A stretch of 36,243 nucleotides of DNA. Origin: a virus. Below are positions 1-6,304 of the stretch, in pieces (within the stretch, counting starts at the first letter, position 1; each line of letters opens with the position of its first letter). The DNA lies in IMG/VR virus record IMGVR_UViG_3300030090_004082, positions 1 to 36,243 of that record, one strand, 5' to 3'. The position numbers and the translations under genes are program-made. Below the pieces are notes generated by a model. The model was not told where the DNA came from and ran no database searches. It saw only the letters and a program-made list of their open reading frames with translations.

Positions 1-99
1 CGTCAAAAGGGACCGGATGCTGGCGCGGCTGAACAAGGCCTGGCACGGGCACGCGGTCTGGTGCGAGTACGCCAGCATTGCCAAAGATCCGGAGATCGG
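1..99. repeat. Terminal direct repeat (circular contig overlap), left copy
   Basis: The first 99 bases are identical to bases 36145-36243. The repeat sits inside the coding sequence of the zincin gene, and joining the ends restores one uninterrupted reading frame. It is therefore best read as the overlap of a circular or circularly permuted molecule, giving a unit of 36,144 bp. A true 99-bp packaged terminal repeat cannot be excluded without read data. Confidence 0.95.
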
Positions 100-406
100 C
101 GACCTGGTTGGTGATCCCGACGACAAGCTGGCACCGATGGCCGCGTTACTGTGCCACGAAATAGCGCACGCCATCGATTATACGGCTGGACGGTTGACCA
201 TTGACGGCCGGAGCTATGGACCAGTCGGATCCGGCCACGGTCGGAAGTGGCGGGCGATCTACCGGACCTTGCGGAACGCATACGTTGCGACAGGTAATTA
301 TAAGCCCGCGCCGACCAATAACGTGATCGAGTTCCCGGTCACAAAAACAAAAGACGCGCGGATGGATCTGATCGGCTTGCCGCTGTTCGACAGAGTCGCG
401 GCTTAA
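1..406 (+). CDS. SprT-like zinc metalloprotease (zincin), C-terminal part; continues from 35903
   Basis: This is the 3' part of a gene whose start is at 35903; joined across the circle it encodes about 215 residues. The visible part enters in frame at base 2. It has the zinc-binding motif HEIAH (residues 133-137 of the joined protein) in a helix reading LLCHEIAHAIDY, followed by a GHGRKW segment that fits the downstream histidine region of SprT/WLM-like peptidases. The family role is metal-dependent proteolysis, often acting on proteins bound to DNA. The phage role is unknown; degrading host or DNA-crosslinked proteins is an inference. It is the last gene of a three-gene cassette with an LPD29 protein and a TGT-like enzyme. 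The stop codon lies two bases before the Shine-Dalgarno sequence of the serine recombinase. Nearly all arginines are CGG, unlike the next gene. Confidence 0.85.
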   Translation, partial: VKRDRMLARLNKAWHGHAVWCEYASIAKDPEIGDLVGDPDDKLAPMAALLCHEIAHAIDYTAGRLTIDGRSYGPVGSGHGRKWRAIYRTLRNAYVATGNYKPAPTNNVIEFPVTKTKDARMDLIGLPLFDRVAA

Positions 407-418
407 CGGAGGATGGAT

Positions 419-1147
419 ATGTCCATACACACAGGGAAGTATGTGCCTTATCTGCGCGTCTCGACCGACGCCCAGGGCGCCGACGGTTACGGCATCGAGG
501 CGCAGCGCGAGGCAATCAACCGGCACCTCAATGGGGGCGATTGGGTATTGCTCGAGGAATTTGTCGAGGTTGAGTCCGGCAAGAAGACCATGCGCAAGCG
601 GCCGGTGCTCAACAAGGCGATAGCCTACGCGCTCAAGCACGACGCGACAGTGATCGTCGCCAAGATCGACCGCATGACGCGGAGCGTCGGTATCTTGCAC
701 GATATCTTAAGGTCCGGCGTGCGCATTATTTTTTGCGACGTGCCCGACATGGGCAACCCAAGCACCAATCGCCTGATCCTCAACGTGATGGCAACCATCG
801 CCGAGTTCGAGGGCGCGCGGATCTCGGAGCGCACCAAGGAGGGTCTTGGCGTCGCAAAGTCCAAGGGCAAGGTGCTCGGATCCCCGAACCCGCAAGCCGG
901 GGCGGCAGCCGCGAACCGGAAGCGCATGACAGCGGCCGACGAGCACGCGCTCGAGGTCGGCCCCAAGATCAAGAAGGCGCGCAAGGCGGGCGCCAGTAGC
1001 TACCGCGAGATCGCCGAGGCGCTCGGCAACCTGGGTATCCAGACATCACACGGCGGGTTCAAATGGCAACCGACCAGCGTGCGCAATACCGAGAAGCGGT
1101 ATGACGAATTAACAGGAGGGAGTGAAGATAATGGCGAAGGCAAGTGA
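419..1147 (+). CDS. Serine recombinase (resolvase/invertase family)
   Basis: It encodes 242 residues. The N-terminal catalytic domain shows YLRVSTDAQ with the nucleophile at Ser15, then KIDRMTRS and an EFEGARISERTKEGL segment, the conserved resolvase core. A C-terminal helix-turn-helix follows (around ASSYREIAEALGNLGI). The length is that of small serine recombinases, far shorter than large serine integrases. I chose ATG 419 because GGAGG (408-412) sits 6 bases upstream, whereas ATG 413 would abut it. The family cuts and rejoins DNA through a phosphoserine intermediate at paired crossover sites. The genome also has a tyrosine integrase, so this enzyme may resolve multimers, invert a segment or act as a second integrase. 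No crossover site was recognised. It overlaps the next gene by 17 bases. Confidence 0.9.
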   Translation: MSIHTGKYVPYLRVSTDAQGADGYGIEAQREAINRHLNGGDWVLLEEFVEVESGKKTMRKRPVLNKAIAYALKHDATVIVAKIDRMTRSVGILHDILRSGVRIIFCDVPDMGNPSTNRLILNVMATIAEFEGARISERTKEGLGVAKSKGKVLGSPNPQAGAAAANRKRMTAADEHALEVGPKIKKARKAGASSYREIAEALGNLGIQTSHGGFKWQPTSVRNTEKRYDELTGGSEDNGEGK

Positions 1148-1787
1148 GACATTACTGGGCCAAGCGATCAAGGCGGCGTCTCGTTTTCAAAGGTCGCGCA
1201 AAATTTGGGAGCAAGCGGGCCGCCGATTTATCAGAAATGTTGATGTCTATTGTTGGCGAAATCGGTTTCAACTTATGTCAACGTCGGCAAAGGCGCTGAT
1301 GGTGATGCAAAATGTACCAGATGATTGCGGCCCTACAATTGCGCGTTGGCACAATATGAACTCAAAAGCCATGACAGTTATTAGGGCGATTGGCGACTAT
1401 ACGATCACCGAGCGGCAATCTTTCACCATCAGCGAGCTAGAGGTGGCGTTGCCAAAAAATTTCAGGTGTAGCCGCAAAAGTATTCAATCAATTGTCAATC
1501 GCGGAGTCGAGCTAAAACTTTTAATGCGCGGATGTAATTCCAGATTCGACATCACGGAGTTGTTTGTCGAGCAAATCTATGCGCGCACTCTTTGTAGAGA
1601 TTTAACCCCAGATATTGTGATGTGGTGCCGTCAAGTCGTAATGATCGACGACATGGTACGCACTGCGATTGAGACCACTGAGCAGGAAACGCGCGGCGCG
1701 CTTTACGACAGTGGACACCGCACGATTAGCGAGCGCATCGACATGGGCGATTACGACGATGAAATTGGTTACAAAAGAAGCAAGTGA
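1131..1787 (+). CDS. Winged-helix-like protein of unknown function
   Basis: It encodes 218 residues that I do not recognise as a named family. The middle (FTISELEVALPK, then SRKSIQSIVNRGVELKLLMRG) reads like a winged helix, with a recognition helix and a wing, so DNA binding is plausible. The C-terminal third is acidic. I chose ATG 1131, with GGAGG at 1115-1119 eleven bases upstream; an in-frame GTG at 1122 is too close to that site. The gene is visibly more A+T-rich than its neighbours and uses many A- and T-ending codons, suggesting a different origin. It lies between the serine recombinase and three 21-bp-phased repeats in front of the excisionase-like gene, so it could be the regulator acting there. 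That link is inference only. Confidence 0.55.
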   Translation: MAKASETLLGQAIKAASRFQRSRKIWEQAGRRFIRNVDVYCWRNRFQLMSTSAKALMVMQNVPDDCGPTIARWHNMNSKAMTVIRAIGDYTITERQSFTISELEVALPKNFRCSRKSIQSIVNRGVELKLLMRGCNSRFDITELFVEQIYARTLCRDLTPDIVMWCRQVVMIDDMVRTAIETTEQETRGALYDSGHRTISERIDMGDYDDEIGYKRSK

Positions 1788-1790
1788 TGG

Positions 1791-1848
1791 TTGGAAATTT
1801 TTGCCAGCGAGTTGGAAAATTTTGCCAACATTTTGGTAAAAATTACAC
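1791..1848. promoter_or_regulatory. Three operator-like sites at 21-bp spacing upstream of xis-int
   Basis: TTGGAAATTTTTGCCA (1791-1806) and TTGGAAAATTTTGCCA (1812-1827) match at 15 of 16 bases and begin exactly 21 bp apart. A third, partial site starting TTGGTAAAAATT begins another 21 bp on, at 1833. Each full site is near-palindromic (TTGG...CCA). Two-helical-turn phasing places all sites on one face of the DNA, as for cooperative repressor operators or integrase/excisionase arm sites. The segment is A+T-rich and lies in the 90-bp gap before the excisionase-like gene. Confidence 0.6.
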
Positions 1849-1877
1849 GAGTCAAATGACCCAGTAAAATCTATTAT

Positions 1878-2120
1878 GTGACGATGACCAAGAACCGTCC
1901 CTTGCACACCTGGCCACGAGGATTGCGCCGCGAAGATGCGGCCAGCTACCTCGGCATATCGGCATCGACGTTCGACCAAATGGTCGCCGAACGTCGGATG
2001 CCGGAGCCTCGCCAGGCAAGTAGGGGCCGTGTCGTTTGGGATCGTCACGAGCTCGACGGTGCGTTCGACCGCTTACCGAAACGCGGAGAAGCTACCGGCA
2101 ACCCGTGGCATGAGGCTTAA
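1878..2120 (+). CDS. AlpA/excisionase-like helix-turn-helix protein
   Basis: It encodes 80 residues. The stretch GLRREDAASYLGISASTFDQMV is the helix-turn-helix of MerR-like excisionases and AlpA regulators, followed by a short wing containing VVWDRHELDGAFDRL. Such proteins bend DNA at attachment sites to drive excision or activate integrase transcription. The start is a GTG at 1878, with an in-frame ATG at 1884; neither has a strong ribosome-binding site. The stop codon is followed directly by the integrase ATG at 2121, so the pair is an operon and the context strongly supports a recombination directionality factor. The phased repeats at 1791-1848 lie just upstream and are candidate binding sites. 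Confidence 0.75.
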   Translation: MTMTKNRPLHTWPRGLRREDAASYLGISASTFDQMVAERRMPEPRQASRGRVVWDRHELDGAFDRLPKRGEATGNPWHEA

Positions 2121-3227
2121 ATGAAAATTAAACTTAAATACTTGAACACATACCCGGACGCGCGCGGCGATTTAAAGATCTACTACCGCCGCAAGCGCAC
2201 GCTAAAGGGGATCGAGATCACGGCGCGGCCGCCAGGGTCTCCCGAGTTCATGCAACAGTATTACGCGGCGCAGCAGAAACACGAGCTCGAGCTCGGCATG
2301 CAGCGGCAGATCGCGCCCAGGTCGCTCGAGTGGTTGATCTGCGAATATCGCAAGGGCGACGATTGGAAGCGCCTCGGAGACAAAACCAAGACTCAAAAGA
2401 AGAATCGCTTTGACCAATATCTCCCGCGCTTTGGGCACTTGCCAATCGATATGCTGGATCGCGTCGGTGTGCGGCGGATCCGCGACGAGAAGGAAGACGC
2501 GCCCGCTGCGGCGAACCAGCGACTGAAGGATCTCAAGGCCGTGTTTAACTGGGCCAAGCGCGAGGAAATTGTCGATAGCAATCCGGTGCTCGAGGTCGAG
2601 AAACTTGCACTAAAGAAAAAAGCCGATGGCACCAAGGGCCACCGCACCTGGACAAAGGCCGAGGTCGAAAGGTTCCTCGATTACTATCCGCTAGGCACAA
2701 AGCAACACCTCGCGATGATCGTGTTCTTGTACACCGGCACGCGCGTCTCGGATGCCTGTCGCCTCGGACCGGCGATGCTCGAGGATGACACGATCACGTT
2801 CGTCGAGGTGAAGAACGCCGAGAAGGTTGACAAGGAAGGCGAGACCAATCCGAAGGTCACGCGCATTCCAATGCTCGAGCCGTTGCGCCAGGCGCTCGAG
2901 GCATACAACGCGACGCAGAAAGTCATCGGCATGACCTGGATCTCGCACTCGAGCGGGCGACCGTACAATGCCAAAACGATTTCTAGCTGGTTCGTTGACC
3001 AGGTGAAAGCGGCGGGGCTCGGCGAGGGCCTCACGCCGCACGGGATCCGCAAGCGCGCGGCAACATATATTGCTGACGCGGGCGCAAGTAGTAAGCAAAT
3101 AATGGCAGTATTCGGCTGGAAAAAACCAGAGCAAGCGGAAGTTTATACGGCCGCCGCCGAGGCAAAACGCCTTGCAAAAGAGGGGCTTGAAAAACTAAAA
3201 GTGACTACAGAAAATCAGGTGGATTGA
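2121..3227 (+). CDS. int: Tyrosine integrase
   Basis: It encodes 368 residues. The N-terminal arm-binding part (1-60) and a SAM-like core-binding domain (about 65-155) precede the catalytic domain. Catalytic positions are Arg208 in YTGTRVSD, His307 and Arg310 in PHGIRKR, Trp333 in FGWKKP where many relatives have His, and the nucleophile Tyr342 in AEVYTAAAE. The family integrates and excises phage DNA at attP/attB via a 3'-phosphotyrosine. The gene follows the excisionase-like gene without a gap. Its last codons contain one copy of AAGTGACTACAG, repeated twice downstream, which may mark arm sites of attP. No tRNA-like core was recognised, so the attachment site remains unassigned. Confidence 0.95.
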   Translation: MKIKLKYLNTYPDARGDLKIYYRRKRTLKGIEITARPPGSPEFMQQYYAAQQKHELELGMQRQIAPRSLEWLICEYRKGDDWKRLGDKTKTQKKNRFDQYLPRFGHLPIDMLDRVGVRRIRDEKEDAPAAANQRLKDLKAVFNWAKREEIVDSNPVLEVEKLALKKKADGTKGHRTWTKAEVERFLDYYPLGTKQHLAMIVFLYTGTRVSDACRLGPAMLEDDTITFVEVKNAEKVDKEGETNPKVTRIPMLEPLRQALEAYNATQKVIGMTWISHSSGRPYNAKTISSWFVDQVKAAGLGEGLTPHGIRKRAATYIADAGASSKQIMAVFGWKKPEQAEVYTAAAEAKRLAKEGLEKLKVTTENQVD

Positions 3228-3231
3228 CTAC
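3199..3231. promoter_or_regulatory. Repeat copy A (AAGTGACTACAG) plus partial copy at the end of int
   Basis: AAGTGACTACAG lies at 3199-3210 within the last codons of the integrase. A shorter TGACTAC follows at 3225-3231 across the stop codon, 23 bp after the same heptamer in copy A. Two further 12-mers, one inverted, lie at 3327-3338 and 3372-3383. Placement on both sides of the int/exonuclease gap fits integrase arm-type sites or a regulator's operators. Confidence 0.5.
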
Positions 3232-3277
3232 GTTTTTTTAAGTAATTGGAAGCGTTGGGATATTTTGTAGGGCTGGA

Positions 3278-3306
3278 GGTCCGGGCCGGACCCGTTCAAT
3301 TGAACG
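3278..3306. repeat. Two adjacent palindromes in the int-exonuclease gap
   Basis: GGTCCGG and CCGGACC (3278-3284 and 3286-3292) form an inverted repeat around a single central base. They are followed at once by the perfect 14-bp palindrome CGTTCAATTGAACG (3293-3306). No T-run follows, so a terminator is unlikely. Protein-binding sites, such as an attP core or an operator, are more plausible. The rest of the 3228-3395 gap holds the AAGTGACTACAG repeats. Confidence 0.45.
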
Positions 3307-3326
3307 ATTACAATGGCTTGTGGTCT

Positions 3327-3383
3327 CTGTAGTCACTTGGTTCTCCCTATATATCCCGATGCTTCCTGACAAAGTGACTACAG
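3327..3383 (+). promoter_or_regulatory. Inverted repeat overlapping a ribosome-binding site
   Basis: CTGTAGTCACTT (3327-3338) and AAGTGACTACAG (3372-3383) are perfect 12-bp inverted copies separated by 33 bases that include TATATAT. The right copy ends inside the AGGAGG (3382-3387) that serves the small ORF at 3396. In RNA the two arms could pair and mask the start of that ORF and of the coupled exonuclease. As DNA they could be operators. Copy A at 3199-3210 is the same sequence in direct orientation. Confidence 0.55.
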
Positions 3384-3395
3384 GAGGCAGAGACA

Positions 3396-3488
3396 ATGAG
3401 AGACTTTTTTATCCTGGTCGGCGAGTTCGTCGGCTTCTTCAGCGTCATGTTTATGTTCTATGTGTACTTTGTGGTATTCGCAACATGA
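3396..3488 (+). CDS. Tiny hydrophobic peptide (30 aa), possible leader or membrane protein
   Basis: It encodes 30 residues, beginning MRDFFILVGEF, and almost everything after residue 4 is hydrophobic with many Phe, Val and Tyr, so it would form one membrane helix. AGGAGG at 3382-3387 is 8 bases upstream of the ATG, a strong ribosome-binding site. The stop overlaps the start of the exonuclease gene (ATGA at 3485-3488), which suggests translational coupling. It may be a real membrane peptide, or simply deliver ribosomes to the next gene, which lacks its own strong site. No family was recognised. Confidence 0.6.
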   Translation: MRDFFILVGEFVGFFSVMFMFYVYFVVFAT

Positions 3489-4486
3489 GCGCCGCGCAAA
3501 AAAAGTACATCGGCAAGATCACCAGCGACCTGATGCTATCTTGCTCGAGGCTCCCGGCCCTTATGGGCATGAGCCAGTATGAGACGCCGAGCGATGTGCT
3601 GCGAAGCGTGACCAGCGCCATCGAAGCCGGTGACAATTACAAGCGCGACGATACCGTGCCAAGCGAGGCCGCCGCGTGGGGCAATATGACCGAGGGCATG
3701 ATCCTGGCGGAAGGCTGCCGACGTCTGGGGCTCCGCGATCCGGAGCTCGAGATCACCGAGCCGGTGATCCATGACACGATACCATTGCAAGGATCGCTCG
3801 ACGGCCAAGCGGACGGAGCAGGGCTCACGTTTACGACGGATCCCGACGCGGGCATCTATGTCATCGGACAGGACGAGATTACGCTGGAGGGAACGGGCGT
3901 CCTCGAGGCTAAGAACACGAGCCACTATCCCGAGAACGAGCCCGCGCTTACCAGGGGCCCGATCCAAGTCCATGGCCTTATGATGTGCACCGGGTATAAG
4001 TGGGCGGCGATTTTCGTACTGTATCGAGGCACAGAGTTGCGGTGCTTCCTATACGCGCCGGATCCCGCGACCATTGCCAAGATCGAGGCCGACGCCATCG
4101 AGTTCGAGTCACGCGTCGAGACGTTTCGGCGCGAGGGTGTCCTGGACTGGTATCCAGCTTTTAGCGCCAACGATGCCGCGACGATGTACGCGCGCAGCGA
4201 GCCCGAGCAAGTGATCGATTTCGACGAAGACGTTAGCGACAAGGTGCTTGAGTTGATCGACGCGCAGCGCGCGAAGGAAGCCGTGACGGAACTGATTAAA
4301 AAGCTACAAGGCGAGATCATGGATGTGATGGGAAACCATGAACACGCAGTCGCCTACGAGGATGGCCGCGCCGTTGCGACCGTTAAGTGGGGCATGACCT
4401 CGGCGCGTAACTACAAGGCCAAGGCCGCGTATCGAACCGAGCCAAGCCGGTCGAAGTCGCTCAGCGTGAAGGAGATCATCGAATGA
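3485..4486 (+). CDS. YqaJ-like viral recombination exonuclease (PD-(D/E)XK)
   Basis: It encodes 333 residues from ATG 3485, the start coupled to the preceding small ORF; an upstream in-frame extension to 3320 would run through the repeat region and is rejected. The motifs are those of the YqaJ/lambda-exonuclease family: Glu70 in WGNMTEGM, Asp106 in GSLDGQAD, Glu141-Ala-Lys143 in VLEAKN, and Gln161 in the PIQVHGLMM helix. These enzymes degrade one strand of duplex ends to give single-stranded DNA for recombination. They normally pair with an annealing protein, and none of the RecT/Beta type was recognised here. The C-terminal part (about 225-300) looks helical. It overlaps the LexA-like gene by ATGA. 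Confidence 0.85.
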   Translation: MSAAQKKYIGKITSDLMLSCSRLPALMGMSQYETPSDVLRSVTSAIEAGDNYKRDDTVPSEAAAWGNMTEGMILAEGCRRLGLRDPELEITEPVIHDTIPLQGSLDGQADGAGLTFTTDPDAGIYVIGQDEITLEGTGVLEAKNTSHYPENEPALTRGPIQVHGLMMCTGYKWAAIFVLYRGTELRCFLYAPDPATIAKIEADAIEFESRVETFRREGVLDWYPAFSANDAATMYARSEPEQVIDFDEDVSDKVLELIDAQRAKEAVTELIKKLQGEIMDVMGNHEHAVAYEDGRAVATVKWGMTSARNYKAKAAYRTEPSRSKSLSVKEIIE

Positions 4487-4719
4487 AGATCACGAAACGA
4501 CAGCGCGAATACCTGGACGCGATTAGCGAGTTCGTTGCGGCCAACGGGTACAACCCGACTCAAACGGATCTTGCCAGGCACCTGGGCGTGCACCGTAACA
4601 CGGTCTACGAAACTGTCCGGAACATGCGCCGCGAGGGCATTCTCACAGATCGTCCGGGATCGCGGGGCGTCGAGCTCCCCGATGAACTACCAGGTGCACC
4701 TCGCGCGTCTTTGGGTTGA
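4483..4719 (+). CDS. LexA-type winged helix-turn-helix regulator without a peptidase domain
   Basis: It encodes 78 residues. Residues 1-65 match the LexA DNA-binding domain: TKRQREYLDAISEFVAANGY, then PTQTDLARHLGVHRNTVYETVRNMRREGIL, then a wing ending GSRGVEL. The S24 self-cleaving peptidase domain of LexA and phage repressors is absent, so it cannot be inactivated by RecA-driven autocleavage. It could act as a small repressor, or occupy host SOS boxes. The ATG overlaps the exonuclease stop. The 3' end overlaps by 77 bases the 3' end of a gene on the opposite strand, so the two transcripts collide here. Confidence 0.8.
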   Translation: MKITKRQREYLDAISEFVAANGYNPTQTDLARHLGVHRNTVYETVRNMRREGILTDRPGSRGVELPDELPGAPRASLG

Positions 4720-5014
4720 CGTAACAAAGCCGCACGCCGAGGCGCCGCTGGTGCGCGGTCAAAACGCGCGAGATCCGCGTCGCATAGTTTCGCCCTTTTT
4801 GGACGCGTGCATTGTCGGCCTTTATATCGAGCAACAGTATCTCGGGCGGCGTTGCTTTCACACAGATCAGATCAATCGGGCCGACCCCGAACCAGGGGTG
4901 GAAAACAAAATACCCGCGTGAAATAAAATACTCGGTTGCAATGGCTTCGCAACGCGCACCGACGCGTCGCCTGGCCGCCATGTTGCCATCAGAATTTTTA
5001 CCGGGCGGCGTCAT
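4643..5014 (-). CDS. PD-(D/E)XK nuclease, Holliday-junction-resolvase-like
   Basis: It encodes 123 residues. A core reading VGARCEAIATEYFISRGYFVF, then GPIDLICV, then LLLDIKADN gives the E...D...DxK pattern of the PD-(D/E)XK fold. The length suits an Hjc-like or VRR-NUC-like endonuclease, presumably cleaving branched or damaged DNA. It is the last gene of the leftward block and follows the lysis genes, an unusual place for a recombination gene. ATG 5014 lies inside the 3' end of the small lipoprotein gene; a second in-frame ATG is 11 codons later. Its 3' end overlaps the convergent LexA-like gene. Confidence 0.65.
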   Translation of the reverse strand: MTPPGKNSDGNMAARRRVGARCEAIATEYFISRGYFVFHPWFGVGPIDLICVKATPPEILLLDIKADNARVQKGRNYATRISRVLTAHQRRLGVRLCYVNPKTREVHLVVHRGARRPAIPDDL

Positions 5015-5141
5015 CGAGCTTCTTGTCGAGCTCGTATATCTGGTAGGTTTGCGCGGCGTTCGTCACCGCTCCAAGGATTGCCATGTGAATGCATCCAGAG
5101 CAAAGCGCGGCGGTTGCCAATATGACGGCGACGCGAATCAT
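4998..5141 (-). CDS. Small lipoprotein-like protein (47 aa), possible outer-membrane spanin
   Basis: It encodes 47 residues starting MIRVAVILATAALCSGC. Positive charge, a hydrophobic stretch and Cys17 in a lipobox-like LCSGC imply a lipoprotein; the -3 position is Cys rather than the usual Leu, so the box is not ideal. The mature part is about 30 residues ending in a charged helix. The ATG overlaps the holin stop (ATGA), giving coupling in the lysis cassette. Position and size fit an Rz1-like outer-membrane spanin, with the membrane/coiled-coil protein at 5939-6304 as a possible inner partner. It lacks the proline-rich tract of classical Rz1, so the role is tentative. Confidence 0.55.
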   Translation of the reverse strand: MIRVAVILATAALCSGCIHMAILGAVTNAAQTYQIYELDKKLDDAAR

Positions 5142-5554
5142 TTTTTGAAATTCTTCGCAACCTTTTCAGCCGAACGGCCACAGACGTAACCGCCGACGCC
5201 GATCATTAACAGGTTCCACAATTCTTCCGGCAGCGGGATCGACAGCGGCACCTGGTCGCCCGCGAACATGCGCACGGCGAGCTCGACCAAGGGCGCCGCG
5301 AGATAGTTCCATCCGACGATTGCCGTGATCGTGAGCATCAGGATCGGCCGCCAGGTCGCTGTGATCTTGTGTTCGCTTTCGGCTTCCGCCTTGATAACGC
5401 TCGCGGCCGCTTGCTCTATCGCCGCGCTGTTCTGCATGAGCGCCATGTTGAGCTCGCGCTCGATCTCCATGCGTTTGTCTTTGTCCTCGGGAAGGATCCG
5501 CTTGACGACATCGCCGACCAGCGGGCCAAGGACAGGGAGCAGGGCACCAATCAT
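5138..5554 (-). CDS. Holin, GTA-type three-helix family
   Basis: It encodes 138 residues from ATG 5554. It starts MIGALLPVLGPLVGDVVKRI, continues with a charged amphipathic helix rich in Glu and Lys, then TWRPILMLTITAIVGWNYLAAPLVELAVRMF and a last hydrophobic segment ELWNLLMIGVGGYVCGRS. This is the pattern of the GTA_holin_3TM family, common in alphaproteobacterial phages and gene transfer agents. It would form inner-membrane holes at lysis. It lies one base after the endolysin stop and is coupled to the small lipoprotein. Longer in-frame extensions upstream overlap the endolysin and have arginine/proline-rich out-of-frame character, so they are rejected. Confidence 0.8.
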   Translation of the reverse strand: MIGALLPVLGPLVGDVVKRILPEDKDKRMEIERELNMALMQNSAAIEQAAASVIKAEAESEHKITATWRPILMLTITAIVGWNYLAAPLVELAVRMFAGDQVPLSIPLPEELWNLLMIGVGGYVCGRSAEKVAKNFKK

Positions 5555-5555
5555 A

Positions 5556-5942
5556 TCAGTAACTCCAAACGGTAGGGCGTGGATAGTTTCCAGGCTCGAG
5601 GGCGTCGAGATGCAGAAACCTCGAGGCTGGTGCCCCGCGCTGCGCGATCCCGACGCCCGTGATAGCCGGATCCGCCAGGGCAATGCGCAGGAGCCTATGG
5701 GCGTCCTCACCCATCACGGCGATATCCGCCGCCTTTCCGGTGACATGCGGGCCGCGCAACCCGGTCGAGCTCACGTTGCTATTGTGCAACGCGCATCGAT
5801 ACCCGGAGGTAATCGGCATTGCCTTGCCGAACTCTGTGCGGATCCGCTGTAGCGCCGCGACGAAATCAAGATCCATTTCCGACTTGTCGCAGCACGCGCA
5901 TGCGAACTCGCCGCGTGTAAAGTTCTCGAATTGCCAGGTCAT
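5556..5942 (-). CDS. Endolysin, M15-family peptidase
   Basis: It encodes 128 residues. SGYRCALHN, then GPHVTGKAADIAV and RFLHLD hold the zinc ligands of the M15/VanY-like fold (His and Asp in H-x6-D, then His in HLD). The family cleaves D-Ala or stem-peptide bonds of peptidoglycan. An N-terminal segment with CACC may bind metal or form a disulfide. No signal peptide is present, so it should need the adjacent holin to reach the periplasm. ATG 5942 overlaps the preceding stop (ATGA). Confidence 0.88.
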   Translation of the reverse strand: MTWQFENFTRGEFACACCDKSEMDLDFVAALQRIRTEFGKAMPITSGYRCALHNSNVSSTGLRGPHVTGKAADIAVMGEDAHRLLRIALADPAITGVGIAQRGAPASRFLHLDALEPGNYPRPTVWSY

Positions 5943-6304
5943 GTTGCGGGTCCGTTGTCGACAGGGGGATGTTTCCCATTATGAGATTTGAGGTATTCAG
6001 ATCGATGTGCGTCTACATCTTTGCGGAGGTGCTCGACCTCGCACTCGAGCCGCTCGAACGAACGGCTTAACTTGTCGCGTTCTTTGACCGAGTTCATCCC
6101 GGCGATGACATCGACACGCTGGCCGGTGAGTTCTGTGGCGGTATCATTTTTGTCGAGGCGATTGTCTAACTGCCCGAGCTTCTTGATTGCTTCCTTGAGA
6201 TCCGACTCAAGGTCTCCCAGGCGCGTCTTCACAACCACGAAGCTGCTGACGACTGAGACGAGCATCCCGCCCATCGTTATCAGGAGGCGTGCATCAAGTT
6301 CCAT
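5939..6304 (-). CDS. Membrane-anchored coiled-coil protein, possible inner-membrane spanin
   Basis: It encodes 121 residues from ATG 6304 (MELDARLLITMGGMLVSVV). One N-terminal membrane helix (about 8-27) is followed by a long heptad-rich, highly charged helix (about 28-105), with a break near residue 70. This N-in/C-out layout with a periplasmic coiled coil is that of i-spanins. It sits immediately upstream of the endolysin and overlaps it by ATGA. No sequence family was recognised, and a small accessory membrane protein of other function is possible. Upstream in-frame codons to 6382 run within the preceding gene and look out of frame. Confidence 0.55.
   Translation of the reverse strand: MELDARLLITMGGMLVSVVSSFVVVKTRLGDLESDLKEAIKKLGQLDNRLDKNDTATELTGQRVDVIAGMNSVKERDKLSRSFERLECEVEHLRKDVDAHRSEYLKSHNGKHPPVDNGPAT

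Noticed and set aside
3320-3484. Longer N-terminus for the exonuclease starting at 3320
   Set aside because: It would run through the repeat/operator region and over the small ORF. ATG 3485 is coupled to that ORF, and the YqaJ-type domain starts after it.
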